Shown here: positions 1 to 7,863 of the stretch, one piece after another
Layout of the letters: each line of letters opens with the position of its first letter
Numbering within the stretch: position 1 is the first letter of the stretch
Assembly (NCBI GenBank): GCA_037440545.1
Contig: JBBITX010000008.1
Span: forward strand, 1-28,716
Length of the DNA stretch: 28,716 nucleotides
DNA from: JAVZIQ01 sp037440545
Lineage (GTDB): Archaea; Thermoproteota; Bathyarchaeia; Bathyarchaeales; Bathycorpusculaceae
Reading direction: 5' to 3'
Position numbers and translations under genes: made by a program
The notes under the pieces: model-generated
The model's database searches: none
Told to the model about the DNA's origin: nothing
Seen by the model: the letters and a program-made list of their open reading frames with translations, nothing else

Positions 1-1
1 C

Positions 2-406
2 GAGAACATAAAATTCATGATGGAAGAAAAAATTGTGGAAAGAGCAGCTAAGACAGGTGAATATCTGGGAAGTCAATTGAGAGAACTAGAACTCCAGCAT
101 AAATGTGTAGGAGAAGTTTCAGGCATGGGACTCTTCTGGGGCGTAGAATTAGTCAAAAACAAGGAGAAAAAAGAACCTTTCTTCCCTGAAGATCGGTTCA
201 CAAAAGGCACAGGCGATGTTAACAGGTGGGCTGTGAACATCGTACAAACAAAAGCTTTGGAAAAAGGCGTATTAGTCGGGGGGTTCGCACCAAACTGCCT
301 AAGAATTGGACCAGCATTAACAGTAACCAAAGAAGAAATTGATAAAGCAGTTGAAGCGTTGGACTATGCCTTCAGCGAACTTGACAAACTTTGCACAGAT
401 AAGTAA
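2..406 (+). CDS. Class III aminotransferase, C-terminal fragment
   Basis: The reading frame is open from the left edge, so this is the last ~134 residues of a longer gene (family about 430-460 aa). The visible part is the small C-terminal domain of a fold-type I, class III PLP aminotransferase. It has the GMGLFWGVELV strand, which corresponds to the family's 'G.GL..g.E.v' element, then an 'LRIGPALTVTKEEID' segment followed by the closing helix. The PLP lysine lies outside the window. The sequence resembles omega-amino-acid:pyruvate and 4-aminobutyrate type enzymes, but the substrate cannot be fixed from the tail. An internal ATG at 17 is unlikely to be the start because coding continues upstream of it. 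Confidence 0.85.
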   Translation, partial: ENIKFMMEEKIVERAAKTGEYLGSQLRELELQHKCVGEVSGMGLFWGVELVKNKEKKEPFFPEDRFTKGTGDVNRWAVNIVQTKALEKGVLVGGFAPNCLRIGPALTVTKEEIDKAVEALDYAFSELDKLCTDK

Positions 407-1015
407 CAAAGTTTGAAAGGCTATAGTGGATGCAGTGTTTAAGTTCACCTTTCCGAAAATCTTCAAAAATTTAGCTAAAGCAAATCCTTGCTTTTCTCAC
501 AGCAATATGCCTATCAATTATTAAACCAAAACCAACCTTTCGAATTCCGCAGGCTTAAAATTAAGGCAAATACTGGGACTTTCATCCTTTCCGATTAAAG
601 TAGTAACGGCCTCGCCTCAAGGCTTCAACAATTGCCCAAACTTTTTGCAAGAAGAGAGGGTACAGAAGGTTTGTCAGGCACATGACAGTGACAGTGACGG
701 AAAGCACCTTTAAGGTTTAACATCTTCATCAAACTTGTGGAAGACGCAATGCATAATCTGCTAACCCCAACATACGACTCAGTAGATAGAATTACGCTCC
801 ACGCGCAGCACTTCCTACTATATAGTCACTTGTGTAGGGTTTAAGAGCCTATTAACACCATTTTTCACAAGTTTTCACGTTAATTAAGTCTACAGCCGAG
901 GCTGCTGTCAAAAGTCTTAAACTGCGTTAGGTTTTCACTATTGGGGGTATCTTTTAAATTAGAACAAAAGTTATATAAGAAGTTGCTTGACGTAAATTTT
1001 AGGAGAGTATTAATA
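407..1015. other. Intergenic stretch with no intact gene
   Basis: About 600 bases between the aminotransferase and the metallophosphoesterase. No convincing intact gene on either strand. It holds a short minus-strand reading frame that resembles a protein C-terminus (listed separately), a tandem GACAGT repeat near 683-697, and a perfect 10-base palindrome ACTATATAGT at 817-826. The palindrome is TATA-like but about 190 bases from the next start codon. The region looks like decayed sequence. Confidence 0.5.
582..716 (-). pseudogene. Possible remnant of a protein C-terminus
   Basis: A 44-codon stretch on the minus strand closes with TGA at 582-584. It reads as a hydrophobic segment followed by VWAIVEALRRGRYYFNRKG, a basic aromatic tail typical of real proteins. 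A TAA at 717-719 interrupts the frame upstream, and the next frame over continues with a plausible segment (FHKFDEDVKP). That pattern is what a frameshifted, decayed gene would leave. The parent family is not recognised; a transposase is only a guess. Confidence 0.2.
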
Positions 1016-1969
1016 GTGACAAGGTTGTTTTTTGCTACGGATATTCATGGATCTGAAAGATGTTTTCGGAAGTTTATTAATGCCGGGAAGTTTTATAAAG
1101 CGGAAACTCTTATTCTTGGCGGCGATCTGACTGGAAAGGCAATAATCCCCATTATCAACCAATCGAACGGAACCTATACTTCACATTTAATTGGTACGAA
1201 ATATTTGCTAAAAACTCAAAAGGAACTGAGCGAGTTTGAGGAAAGAGTACGGGCGACCGGCTATTATCCTTGCATCCTCACCAGGGAAGAGTCAGAAAGG
1301 ATAGCTAATGATAAATCACTTTTAGAGGCTTTATTTAGACGTTTAATGCTGGAAACTTTGGAGAGATGGATTGAGCTATGCGAGGAACATTTGAGAGGCA
1401 CGACTATAAAAGTATTCGTGACTGGAGGAAACGATGATGAGCCTATTGTTGAGGACTTTCTTAAGAAAGTAACAAAGGAAAATATAATCTATTGTGAGGG
1501 GAAAGTTGTTTGGATTGACGACACTCACGAAATGATCAGCACGGGATACAGTAATCTTACACCTTTTGAATGTCCTAGGGACGTACCGGAGGAAGAACTT
1601 GCAAAAAAAATTGAAGAAATCGCGGCAAAAGTTGAAAATATGGAGAACTGTATTTTCAATTTGCATTGCCCACCCTATGAATCTGGATTGGATTTAGCAC
1701 CGGAATTAGATAAGAACCTTAAACCCGTTATTAGGGGAGGAAAATATAACTACGTTCCCTGCGGCAGTACGGCTGTTTTAAACGCCATCAAAAAATATCA
1801 ACCACTTCTAGGACTACACGGACATATCCATGAGTCTCCTGGCGCTGTCAAAATCGGAAGAACTCTATGCATCAATCCCGGCAGTGAATACACTGAGGGG
1901 ATTCTAAAAGGAACAATTGTAAATTTAGATAAAAAAGGATTAAAAGGCCACGTTTTAACTTCTGGTTAA
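1016..1969 (+). CDS. Calcineurin-like metallophosphoesterase
   Basis: Predicted binuclear-metal phosphohydrolase, about 317 aa. The metal-binding motifs appear in order: D9-x-H11 (TDIHG), GGD37LTG, GGNDD in place of the usual GNHD, an 'NLHCPP' histidine, and GHIH near the C-terminus. An open frame extends back to a TTG at 941. GTG at 1016 is preferred because AGGAGAG lies 8 bases before it and the metallophosphoesterase strand begins directly at residue 4. The stretch between the second and third motifs is long and helical and may form a cap. The substrate is unknown; archaeal relatives include nucleotide and phosphodiester hydrolases. It stands alone, between the decayed stretch and the permease gene. 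Confidence 0.75.
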   Translation: MTRLFFATDIHGSERCFRKFINAGKFYKAETLILGGDLTGKAIIPIINQSNGTYTSHLIGTKYLLKTQKELSEFEERVRATGYYPCILTREESERIANDKSLLEALFRRLMLETLERWIELCEEHLRGTTIKVFVTGGNDDEPIVEDFLKKVTKENIIYCEGKVVWIDDTHEMISTGYSNLTPFECPRDVPEEELAKKIEEIAAKVENMENCIFNLHCPPYESGLDLAPELDKNLKPVIRGGKYNYVPCGSTAVLNAIKKYQPLLGLHGHIHESPGAVKIGRTLCINPGSEYTEGILKGTIVNLDKKGLKGHVLTSG

Positions 1970-1985
1970 TAAAAAGCCCAAAGGC

Positions 1986-2027
1986 TTAAATATAAATAGA
2001 GAAATAAAACCTTTCGAGGGTTTTATT
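1986..2027 (+). promoter_or_regulatory. TATA box and inverted repeat before the permease
   Basis: A TATA-like element (TTAAATATAAATA, 1986-1998) is followed by a perfect 9-base inverted repeat, AATAAAACC (2003-2011) and GGTTTTATT (2019-2027), with a 7-base spacer. The repeat ends one base before the ATG at 2029 and covers the expected transcription start about 25 bases after the TATA box. It could be a repressor operator or, less likely, a hairpin in a short leader. The TATA assignment is by sequence likeness only. Confidence 0.55.
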
Positions 2028-2028
2028 C

Positions 2029-3618
2029 ATGACTGAGGAAAGACGTGTCTATGTTAGGAAAGCTTCAGGGCTTATCAGAGCAATAGGAGCTTTTGGTGCA
2101 CTGGCTGTGTGCTTAGGGGCTGTGTCTCCTGGATCTGGACGTTTTCTTGCTTTGATAGGAGCAATATCTTGGCCTGGCCTAATGGTGCCTTTATGGCTGC
2201 TTATAGGTGCCATAATGTGTTCTTTCCATGCCATGCTATATTCCCAAATAGGTGGGGCTATGCCGAGGTCCGGCGGAGATTACGTCTTTGTAAATAGAGT
2301 CTTGCATCCAGTTATCGGGTTCATGATGAGTTTCCCATTTATTATAACTATGGCTTTTACCGTGGGCGGGGCAGTTGTACCTGATGTGGTGTTTAGAGGC
2401 ATTGGCTTCGGCGCTTGGTCTCTGGGTGTTGTAACCAATAATCCCGGTTGGATTGCTTGGGGAATAGAGGTTTCCAACTCGCCGCTATGGTGGTTTATCA
2501 TAGGCACTATTGCCATGGTTATAGCTTTGTTCGTCATGATAGCGCCTACGAAAGTTTGGCTTAGAATTTACGAAGTAGCGTTGATACTCTCCGTTGCGAC
2601 CGCGATAATTATGGGAATCATTTTTGCAGTTAATACCAATGGAAGTTTTATAGCAGCTTGGAACCGCCTGTTGCCTAATGTGCCTTACAATACCTTCATC
2701 TCTACAGCTGAGGATTTGGGATGCCCTATGGGAGTCCCCGGTGACTTAGCAGCCACGATTTCAGGCGCGGTTCTAGCGTTTTGGATATTCTTAGGCTACC
2801 AGTATGCTGCAAACTTTGCAGGGGAAATTAAGGAAGCAACAAAAAGCATTCCAATAGCTGTTATTGGTTCTCTTCTCCTCGCCTTATTTGCACATGAAGT
2901 TGTGTATGTTTTCGCCGTCCCCGTCGTAACAGATGACTTTCTCCGAGCTGCAGGATGGCTGTTTTATGTAGAACGTGGCGCTTTACCAATAGGCTTCACA
3001 GGCGTAGACTTCGCTTCTTTCCTTCTGTTTCCTAATCCCCTTTGGGTTATACTGGTGTCAGGAACAACGGTTCTTACAATTGTAACGTTTTGGATGACGG
3101 CGATGCTCACCTTTAGTAGAACCATGTTTGCATGGAGTTTTGACAGAATACTTCCATCAAAAGCTGCTTATGTTACTGCAAGGACGAGAACCCCGTTGGT
3201 TTCAATGATTGTTGGCTTTATCGTCATAGAATTAGGCGTGGCGGTTGCTTGTTTCATGGGCCCTGCACTAGTTCATTTTAACTGGCTATTTGTAGCAACT
3301 TTGATGACCTGCATAGCTGCAATCGCGGGAATAGTTTTTCCGCTAAAAAAAGACCTGTTCGAGTTGGCTCCATCGTATGTAAAAAAGGGAAAGCTTATTT
3401 CAATAATGGGCGCCATCACTCTAGGGATATTTCTATTTATGGCCTACACAATACTCGCGCTACCTGCCATATACGGACCTGTAACTGAATGGACCATTGC
3501 GTGGGTTGTGGGCTTAATGGCTATTGCCGCAATTATATATTACGTGAGCCGCTGGTACCACCTAAAAACTGAGGGAATAGACATAACAATGGCTTCTAAA
3601 GAGATACCCCCTGCCTAA
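2029..3618 (+). CDS. APC-superfamily amino acid permease
   Basis: Integral membrane protein of 529 aa with roughly 12 or more hydrophobic helices. It is predicted to import amino acids or related amines by cation-coupled or exchange transport. The N-terminus has the family's first helix with a glycine-rich unwound region ('GAFGALAVCLGAVSPGSG'). Next comes the helix-2 loop 'GGAMPRSGGDYVFVNR', which matches the 'P..GG.Y.y..r' signature of APC transporters. Helix 6 carries 'FAGEIKEATKSIPIA', matching the 'GEik.p.r.iP.ai' signature. These motifs make the family call firm; the substrate is not visible. It is transcribed alone from its own promoter. The aminotransferase upstream and the permease could belong to one amino acid use theme, but the gap between them is large. 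Confidence 0.85.
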   Translation: MTEERRVYVRKASGLIRAIGAFGALAVCLGAVSPGSGRFLALIGAISWPGLMVPLWLLIGAIMCSFHAMLYSQIGGAMPRSGGDYVFVNRVLHPVIGFMMSFPFIITMAFTVGGAVVPDVVFRGIGFGAWSLGVVTNNPGWIAWGIEVSNSPLWWFIIGTIAMVIALFVMIAPTKVWLRIYEVALILSVATAIIMGIIFAVNTNGSFIAAWNRLLPNVPYNTFISTAEDLGCPMGVPGDLAATISGAVLAFWIFLGYQYAANFAGEIKEATKSIPIAVIGSLLLALFAHEVVYVFAVPVVTDDFLRAAGWLFYVERGALPIGFTGVDFASFLLFPNPLWVILVSGTTVLTIVTFWMTAMLTFSRTMFAWSFDRILPSKAAYVTARTRTPLVSMIVGFIVIELGVAVACFMGPALVHFNWLFVATLMTCIAAIAGIVFPLKKDLFELAPSYVKKGKLISIMGAITLGIFLFMAYTILALPAIYGPVTEWTIAWVVGLMAIAAIIYYVSRWYHLKTEGIDITMASKEIPPA

Positions 3619-3620
3619 AA

Positions 3621-3640
3621 CTTACTTTCTTCTTTTTATC
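3621..3640 (+). terminator. T-rich tract after the permease
   Basis: A pyrimidine-rich run (CTTACTTTCTTCTTTTTATC) directly follows the permease stop, in the short gap before a convergent gene. Oligo-T tracts are the usual archaeal termination signal. No hairpin is needed or seen. Confidence 0.35.
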
Positions 3641-3681
3641 GTTTCCTTCCATCGAATCAAATTGTGAATTATAGTGTAGAG

Positions 3682-4515
3682 TTATCTTATCATTTCCTCT
3701 ACTTCGCGATACCAAGGCTTAGAGGTACCTGTTTTTGCTCTTTTTAGCCAATTTTTCATTTTTGGTTTTTCCTCTATTATTTTAAGCAGCTTGTCGACTC
3801 GGCTTATGATAATTTTTTGTTCTTCGCTGGTTAGTTTGTTCTCTGAATAAAACTTTTTTGAGAAAGACTTTACCAAGTCCAGATTGCGTGTAGCATCATA
3901 CCAGAAGCCCCAATCATTGGCCAGTATTTCAGCTATGTAACCTCCATCAATAACCTCCGTCCTTTGAAATGTATCAACGTCATGGCTTATGAAAATAACT
4001 GCCATGTCAACTATGTCTTTTAAGTTTATCTGGTGTATTTGAATTTTTTCAAGCACCAAGTCTGCCAGTGTTATCGTTGGATAGTCAAGTTCAAGCCTCC
4101 CTTTTCCTGGAGCCTCTCCAAAGCAGACATCATGGCTGAATACAAGCTTATCAAAGAAAACATCAACTTTATAATAGCCAAGCGGATGATGATAAACCAG
4201 CCTATTGCTTCCGAATAACGCGTTTATAATCAAGTTTGGCTTAAAGTGTAAAGTTTTCTCGAAAAGTTGGATTATATGTTTTCTTTGCTTTCCATAAGCC
4301 ATTAAATCTAGATCGGTAAAAATAGGGTTGTTTTCACCAAAACGGGCGATTCTCTTATACAAATTTATGGCATTATCATGTCTAGAGTGCAAGTATACCC
4401 CAAGCGCTCCTAATATCCTTAGAACAATATTTTGATTCGCTGCCTTTTCAATTATTTTAGTTGATTCTTCAACGAACTGCTCTTCCGGCAAAGGCACAAA
4501 TTCCATGCAATTCAA
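3682..4515 (-). CDS. Nucleotidyltransferase-fold protein, AbiEii-like
   Basis: A 277-aa protein of probable minimal-nucleotidyltransferase fold. The visible core is 'RILGALGVYLHS' (residues 33-44, the hG-x helix), 'FTDLDLMAY' with the D68-x-D70 pair, and a third acidic residue at D118 in 'KVDVFFD'. A 'LADLVLEKIQIHQINLKDIVD' stretch (151-170) resembles the K-D-x-x-D region of AbiEii-type nucleotidyltransferases, which modify RNA or protein targets as toxins. The C-terminal ~80 residues are helical and basic. No AbiEi-like antitoxin is adjacent, so a toxin-antitoxin role is only a possibility. It is convergent with the permease and borders decayed sequence, which suggests accessory DNA. An alternative start is Met4. 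Confidence 0.5.
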   Translation of the reverse strand: MNCMEFVPLPEEQFVEESTKIIEKAANQNIVLRILGALGVYLHSRHDNAINLYKRIARFGENNPIFTDLDLMAYGKQRKHIIQLFEKTLHFKPNLIINALFGSNRLVYHHPLGYYKVDVFFDKLVFSHDVCFGEAPGKGRLELDYPTITLADLVLEKIQIHQINLKDIVDMAVIFISHDVDTFQRTEVIDGGYIAEILANDWGFWYDATRNLDLVKSFSKKFYSENKLTSEEQKIIISRVDKLLKIIEEKPKMKNWLKRAKTGTSKPWYREVEEMIR

Positions 4516-4977
4516 CCCAGCTACTGCCCATGGATTTTACACCTTTTGTATATGATAAAAATCCAGATATAAGGTTGATCTTTATTGTAAGGATACGGAA
4601 ATATGGAGGTAATTCATGTAAGCGAATTTGGACAACTACGCTATGTCCATCTGGAAGTATGGATTTTCAGCATGCTCCTGTGAAAAAGCCTGGGAAAGCG
4701 CGGCAGACTCTGAGTAACCCGTCAAATTTGCAAGCGAAACAGGCTACACACTACAGCATCCTAACCATTTGACTGGCAACAGCATTTACCATAGATGAGG
4801 CTTTGAAACTCGTTCAAACACGCTTTAAATGTGTACGTTACCATAAAGTGATATTTTAGAAAGCGGAAATAGGTACGAAAATATGCTATTAAGGAAAAGT
4901 TAAAAACATTTAGGGAAAGGTTTTTAGTTTAGTTGTCGTATGAGTGTTTGAAGTGTTAGCTTTAATGTGGAGGGATA
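4516..4977. other. Intergenic stretch upstream of the exosome operon
   Basis: About 460 bases with no intact gene. It contains an in-frame but interrupted coding-like segment (listed separately) and, at its right end, the leader of the psmA operon. AT-rich elements at about 4899-4925 could hold the operon promoter, but no single TATA box stands out. A plus-strand open frame across 4461-4772 looks spurious. Confidence 0.5.
4622..4798 (+). pseudogene. Decayed coding remnant, family unknown
   Basis: One frame reads as protein-like sequence, 'ANLDNYAMSIWKYGFSAC' and following residues to a TAA at 4715-4717. In the same frame it continues as 'PVKFASETGYTLQHPNHL' and beyond to a TGA at 4796. The composition (Trp, Tyr, Cys, Asn, His mixed with helix-like residues) is more protein-like than the surrounding frames. 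This looks like a gene fragment with one internal stop. I do not recognise the family. Confidence 0.3.
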
Positions 4978-5700
4978 ATGGTGTCCGTGTTTGCAGCTCC
5001 AGGAGCATATGATCGTGCCATAACAGTTTTTTCACCGGACGGTAGGCTTTTTCAAGTTGAATACGCCATGGAGCTTGTTAACCGGGGAGCAACAATTTTA
5101 GGAATAAAATGCCTTGAAGGTGTTGTTTTAGGAGCTGAAGAAACAGTTGAGCCCCTTGAGGAGGCTGATTACTCCTGGAAGATTTTTAAGATAGATGAGC
5201 ATGTGGGAGCTGCTATAGTTGGTTTAAGTTCTGATGCTAGAGTCTTAATAGATCAAGCGAGGATTTATGCTCAAAGTAACCGCTTAACCTACGATGAGCC
5301 CATCGACGTTGAAGTTGTTACAAAGCGTATCTGCGACATACAACAGCTTTACACGCAGCATGCAGGTGTTCGACCCTTCGGGGTTTCCCTGATTTTCGGC
5401 GGAGTTGACAAAACTGGAAATCGCCTTTTCATAACCCATCCAAGCGGTACATATAAGGGACATAAAGCTGTAGCTGTCGGTGCTGGAAGGGAAACAGTTA
5501 TGAACATTTTGAAGGAGGATTACCGTGATAACCTAAACCTCGATGAAGCGGTTAGGCTTGCAGTTAAATGTCTCGTTAAGGCTTTAGAGGCTAGGCAGCT
5601 TCCGCCAAGGATAAAGATAGCAGTCATCCCGTCTGCTACTAAGAGAATGGAGATGCTCAGCGAAGAGAGGATGCAAGAGTACATAAAGAAGCTGACTTAG
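4978..5700 (+). CDS. psmA: Proteasome subunit alpha
   Basis: Forms the outer heptameric rings of the 20S proteasome, gating substrate entry to the beta-subunit chamber in the cytoplasm. The A-type N-terminal signature YDRAITVFSPDGRLFQVEYA begins at residue 11 and identifies an alpha rather than a beta subunit. There is no catalytic N-terminal Thr. The length of 240 aa is normal for the archaeal family. ATG at 4978 is supported by a strong GGAGGG site at 4969-4974. It is the first gene of the eight-gene operon, and SBDS starts 15 bases downstream. No beta subunit is present in this window. Confidence 0.97.
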   Translation: MVSVFAAPGAYDRAITVFSPDGRLFQVEYAMELVNRGATILGIKCLEGVVLGAEETVEPLEEADYSWKIFKIDEHVGAAIVGLSSDARVLIDQARIYAQSNRLTYDEPIDVEVVTKRICDIQQLYTQHAGVRPFGVSLIFGGVDKTGNRLFITHPSGTYKGHKAVAVGAGRETVMNILKEDYRDNLNLDEAVRLAVKCLVKALEARQLPPRIKIAVIPSATKRMEMLSEERMQEYIKKLT

Positions 5701-5715
5701 GCAAGTGGAAGCGAG

Positions 5716-6405
5716 ATGGGAGAGAAATATACAGTTGCCCGCATCACTAAGGGTGATGAACATTTTGAGGTTGTTGTTAAACCGGATAAGGCTTTAGACT
5801 ATCGTCTAGGAAAAATATCCTCAATATCCGAGGTACTAGTCACTGAAACCATATTTTCAGATGCAAGTAAGGGAACTAAAGTTTCAGAGGAAGTTCTGCG
5901 CAGGGCATTCGGGTCAGCTGACCCGCTTAAAGTGGCGGATACAATTCTGAAAAGGGGAACCCTTCAACTCACCACTGAACAGCGTAGAAAAATGATTGAA
6001 GATAAAAGAAGGCAGATAATCGCCTTCATATCTAAAAACTGCGTTGATCCGAGGACGAATCTTCCACACCCGCCCATGCGCATAGAACAGGCAATGGAGC
6101 AAATACACTATTCATTAGATCCTTTCAAACCTACAGAGGAGCAGGCTAGAGAAGTTATAAAGCTTTTAAGGCAGGTTCTCCCGTTAAAAATTGAACAGGT
6201 TTCTGTAAGCGTCCACATACCTGCAGAATACGCTGCTAAAGCTTATGGAACAGTTAAAGCCTACGGAACAATAAAAAGGGAAGAGTGGCGGTCAGATGGA
6301 TCATGGAGTGGAATAGTGGAAATGCCAGCCGGACTATACGGGCCCTTTTTGGAGAAGATAGGCCAAATTACAAGGGGAAACGCTGAAGCCAAAGTAATAT
6401 CCTAA
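5716..6405 (+). CDS. sdo1: SBDS-family ribosome maturation protein
   Basis: Archaeal orthologue of Shwachman-Bodian-Diamond syndrome protein / Sdo1, 229 aa. In the family this protein works with an EF-2-like GTPase to release an anti-association factor from the 60S (50S) subunit. The N-terminal FYSH domain (about 1-90) carries 'YTVARITKGDEHFEVVVKPDKALDYR' type sequence. The middle helical domain holds 'EQRRKMIEDKRRQIIAFISKNCVDP', with 'PHPPMRIEQAME', a strongly conserved SBDS segment. A ferredoxin-like C-terminal domain follows. The position between psmA and rrp4 is the classical place for this gene in the archaeal exosome operon. Confidence 0.95.
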   Translation: MGEKYTVARITKGDEHFEVVVKPDKALDYRLGKISSISEVLVTETIFSDASKGTKVSEEVLRRAFGSADPLKVADTILKRGTLQLTTEQRRKMIEDKRRQIIAFISKNCVDPRTNLPHPPMRIEQAMEQIHYSLDPFKPTEEQAREVIKLLRQVLPLKIEQVSVSVHIPAEYAAKAYGTVKAYGTIKREEWRSDGSWSGIVEMPAGLYGPFLEKIGQITRGNAEAKVIS

Positions 6406-6425
6406 CCTTTTATGGAAGTGTTTTT

Positions 6426-7145
6426 ATGCCAACATTTTTTGAGAAAAGGCAGCTTGTAACACCAGGAGATCTCCTTGCCGAAGGAGACTACATAGCTGGA
6501 GAAAACACTTACAAAGAGAACGGAAGGATTTTCGCCGCGCGGACAGGGCTTGTTGAATACGAGGATAAAAAGGTAAGCGTTGTGGCCCTTAGAGCTTTTT
6601 ACATTCCAAAAGTTGGAGACGTTGTGATAGGGACAGTTGTAGAAGTTGGATTCAGCGGCTGGACAGTTGACATAAACTCGCCTTACGAGGCCCTTTTGAA
6701 GGCGACAGACGTCCTCAGCAGGCCTTTCAAGCCTCAGAAAAATGATTTAACAGAAGTTTTAGACGTTGGAGACCTTGTGGTGGCGAAAATAGTTTCTTAT
6801 GATAGAAGCCACAATCCTCAGCTAAGCGTTGGAGAGCCTGGACTTGGAAAAATAACAAGAGGCCAAATTGTGAAGATAACTCCTACAAAAATCCCAAGAG
6901 TTATTGGAAAAAAGGGGTCTATGATTTCAATGATAAAACAGGAGACAGGCTGCAGCATAATCCTTGGACAAAACGGGGTCATATTAATAACGGGTAAAAG
7001 CCTTGAAGATGAGGAGCTTGCAATGAGGGCCATTCACAAGATTGAAGAGGAATCTCATACAACAGGCCTTACAGACCGCATACTTCAGATGATTAAAAAG
7101 GAAAAGGAGAAAAGGGAGTTTTTAAAAGATGAGTCAAAACCATGA
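6426..7145 (+). CDS. rrp4: Exosome RNA-binding subunit Rrp4
   Basis: Cap subunit of the archaeal RNA exosome; it binds RNA and feeds it to the Rrp41/Rrp42 ring. The protein has 239 aa. The N-terminal domain (about 1-60) begins 'LVTPGDLLAEGDYIAGENTY'. An S1 domain follows (about 65-145, 'VGDVVIGTVVEVGFSGWTVD'). The C-terminal KH domain has an intact GxxG loop, IGKKG, in 'IPRVIGKKGSMISMIKQETG'. The end overlaps rrp41 by 17 bases, which suggests translational coupling and matched synthesis. Confidence 0.96.
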   Translation: MPTFFEKRQLVTPGDLLAEGDYIAGENTYKENGRIFAARTGLVEYEDKKVSVVALRAFYIPKVGDVVIGTVVEVGFSGWTVDINSPYEALLKATDVLSRPFKPQKNDLTEVLDVGDLVVAKIVSYDRSHNPQLSVGEPGLGKITRGQIVKITPTKIPRVIGKKGSMISMIKQETGCSIILGQNGVILITGKSLEDEELAMRAIHKIEEESHTTGLTDRILQMIKKEKEKREFLKDESKP

Positions 7146-7863
7146 AAAGTTAATTGATAAGAAAGGTTTAAGGCTTGATGGAAGAAAACCGGATGAGCTT
7201 AGACCCATAAAAATTGAGGTTGGAGTTCTATCAAACGCGGATGGATCAGCATATATAGAGCAGGGGAAAAACAAGATTTTAGCAGCTGTATACGGCCCTA
7301 GGGAGCTTCATCCAAAGCATTTATCTCTTCCAGACCGGATGGTTTTAAGATGTCGCTATCACATGGCTCCATTCTCAGTTCAGGAGAGAAAGTCCCCTGC
7401 CCCTTCAAGAAGGGAGGTGGAGCTTTCTAAGGTTATAAGGGAGGCCATAGAACCTGCAGTTTTCCTTGAGTATTACCCCAGAACAGCCATAGATATTTTC
7501 GTCGAAGTCCTCCAGGCTGACGGGGGAACAAGATGCGCAAGCATAACAGCCGCCTCCCTCGCCTTAGCTGACGCTGGAATCCCAATGAGAGATTTGGTTG
7601 TGGCATGCTCATCTGGAAAGGTTGACGACGTAATAGTTTTAGATTTAATGGACTTGGAAGATAAGGAAGGCTTAGCAGATGTTCCAGTGGCTTACATGCC
7701 TAACCTAAATGTCATAACATTATTGCAGATGGACGGCATATTAACCGTTGAAGAGTTTGAGAAGGCTGTTAACCTAGCCATAGAAGGATGTAAGAAAATC
7801 TACGCCCTGCAGAAGGAGGCGCTTAGAGCTAAATACGTAAGCGTCAAGGAGGTTGAAGAGTAA
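7129..7863 (+). CDS. rrp41: Exosome catalytic subunit Rrp41
   Basis: RNase PH-fold catalytic subunit, a phosphorolytic 3'-5' exoribonuclease that also adds tails when run in reverse. The protein has 244 aa. Family marks are 'GLRLDGRKPDELRPI' near the N-terminus, the RNA-binding arginine region 'QERKSPAPSRREVELSK', and the catalytic acidic pair D178 and D184 in 'DLEDKEGLADVPVAY'. These align with D182 and D188 of the Sulfolobus enzyme (alignment made by eye). It begins inside rrp4 and ends in a TAATG overlap with rrp42, so the three exosome genes are coupled. Confidence 0.97.
   Translation: MSQNHEKLIDKKGLRLDGRKPDELRPIKIEVGVLSNADGSAYIEQGKNKILAAVYGPRELHPKHLSLPDRMVLRCRYHMAPFSVQERKSPAPSRREVELSKVIREAIEPAVFLEYYPRTAIDIFVEVLQADGGTRCASITAASLALADAGIPMRDLVVACSSGKVDDVIVLDLMDLEDKEGLADVPVAYMPNLNVITLLQMDGILTVEEFEKAVNLAIEGCKKIYALQKEALRAKYVSVKEVEE

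Noticed and set aside
817..826. Palindrome ACTATATAGT as a promoter
   Set aside because: It is about 190 bases from the nearest start codon and no gene begins at a fitting distance.
4461..4772. 103-codon plus-strand open frame overlapping the nucleotidyltransferase start
   Set aside because: It has low-complexity, non-protein-like composition, overlaps a better gene on the other strand, and competes with a more protein-like frame in the same DNA.
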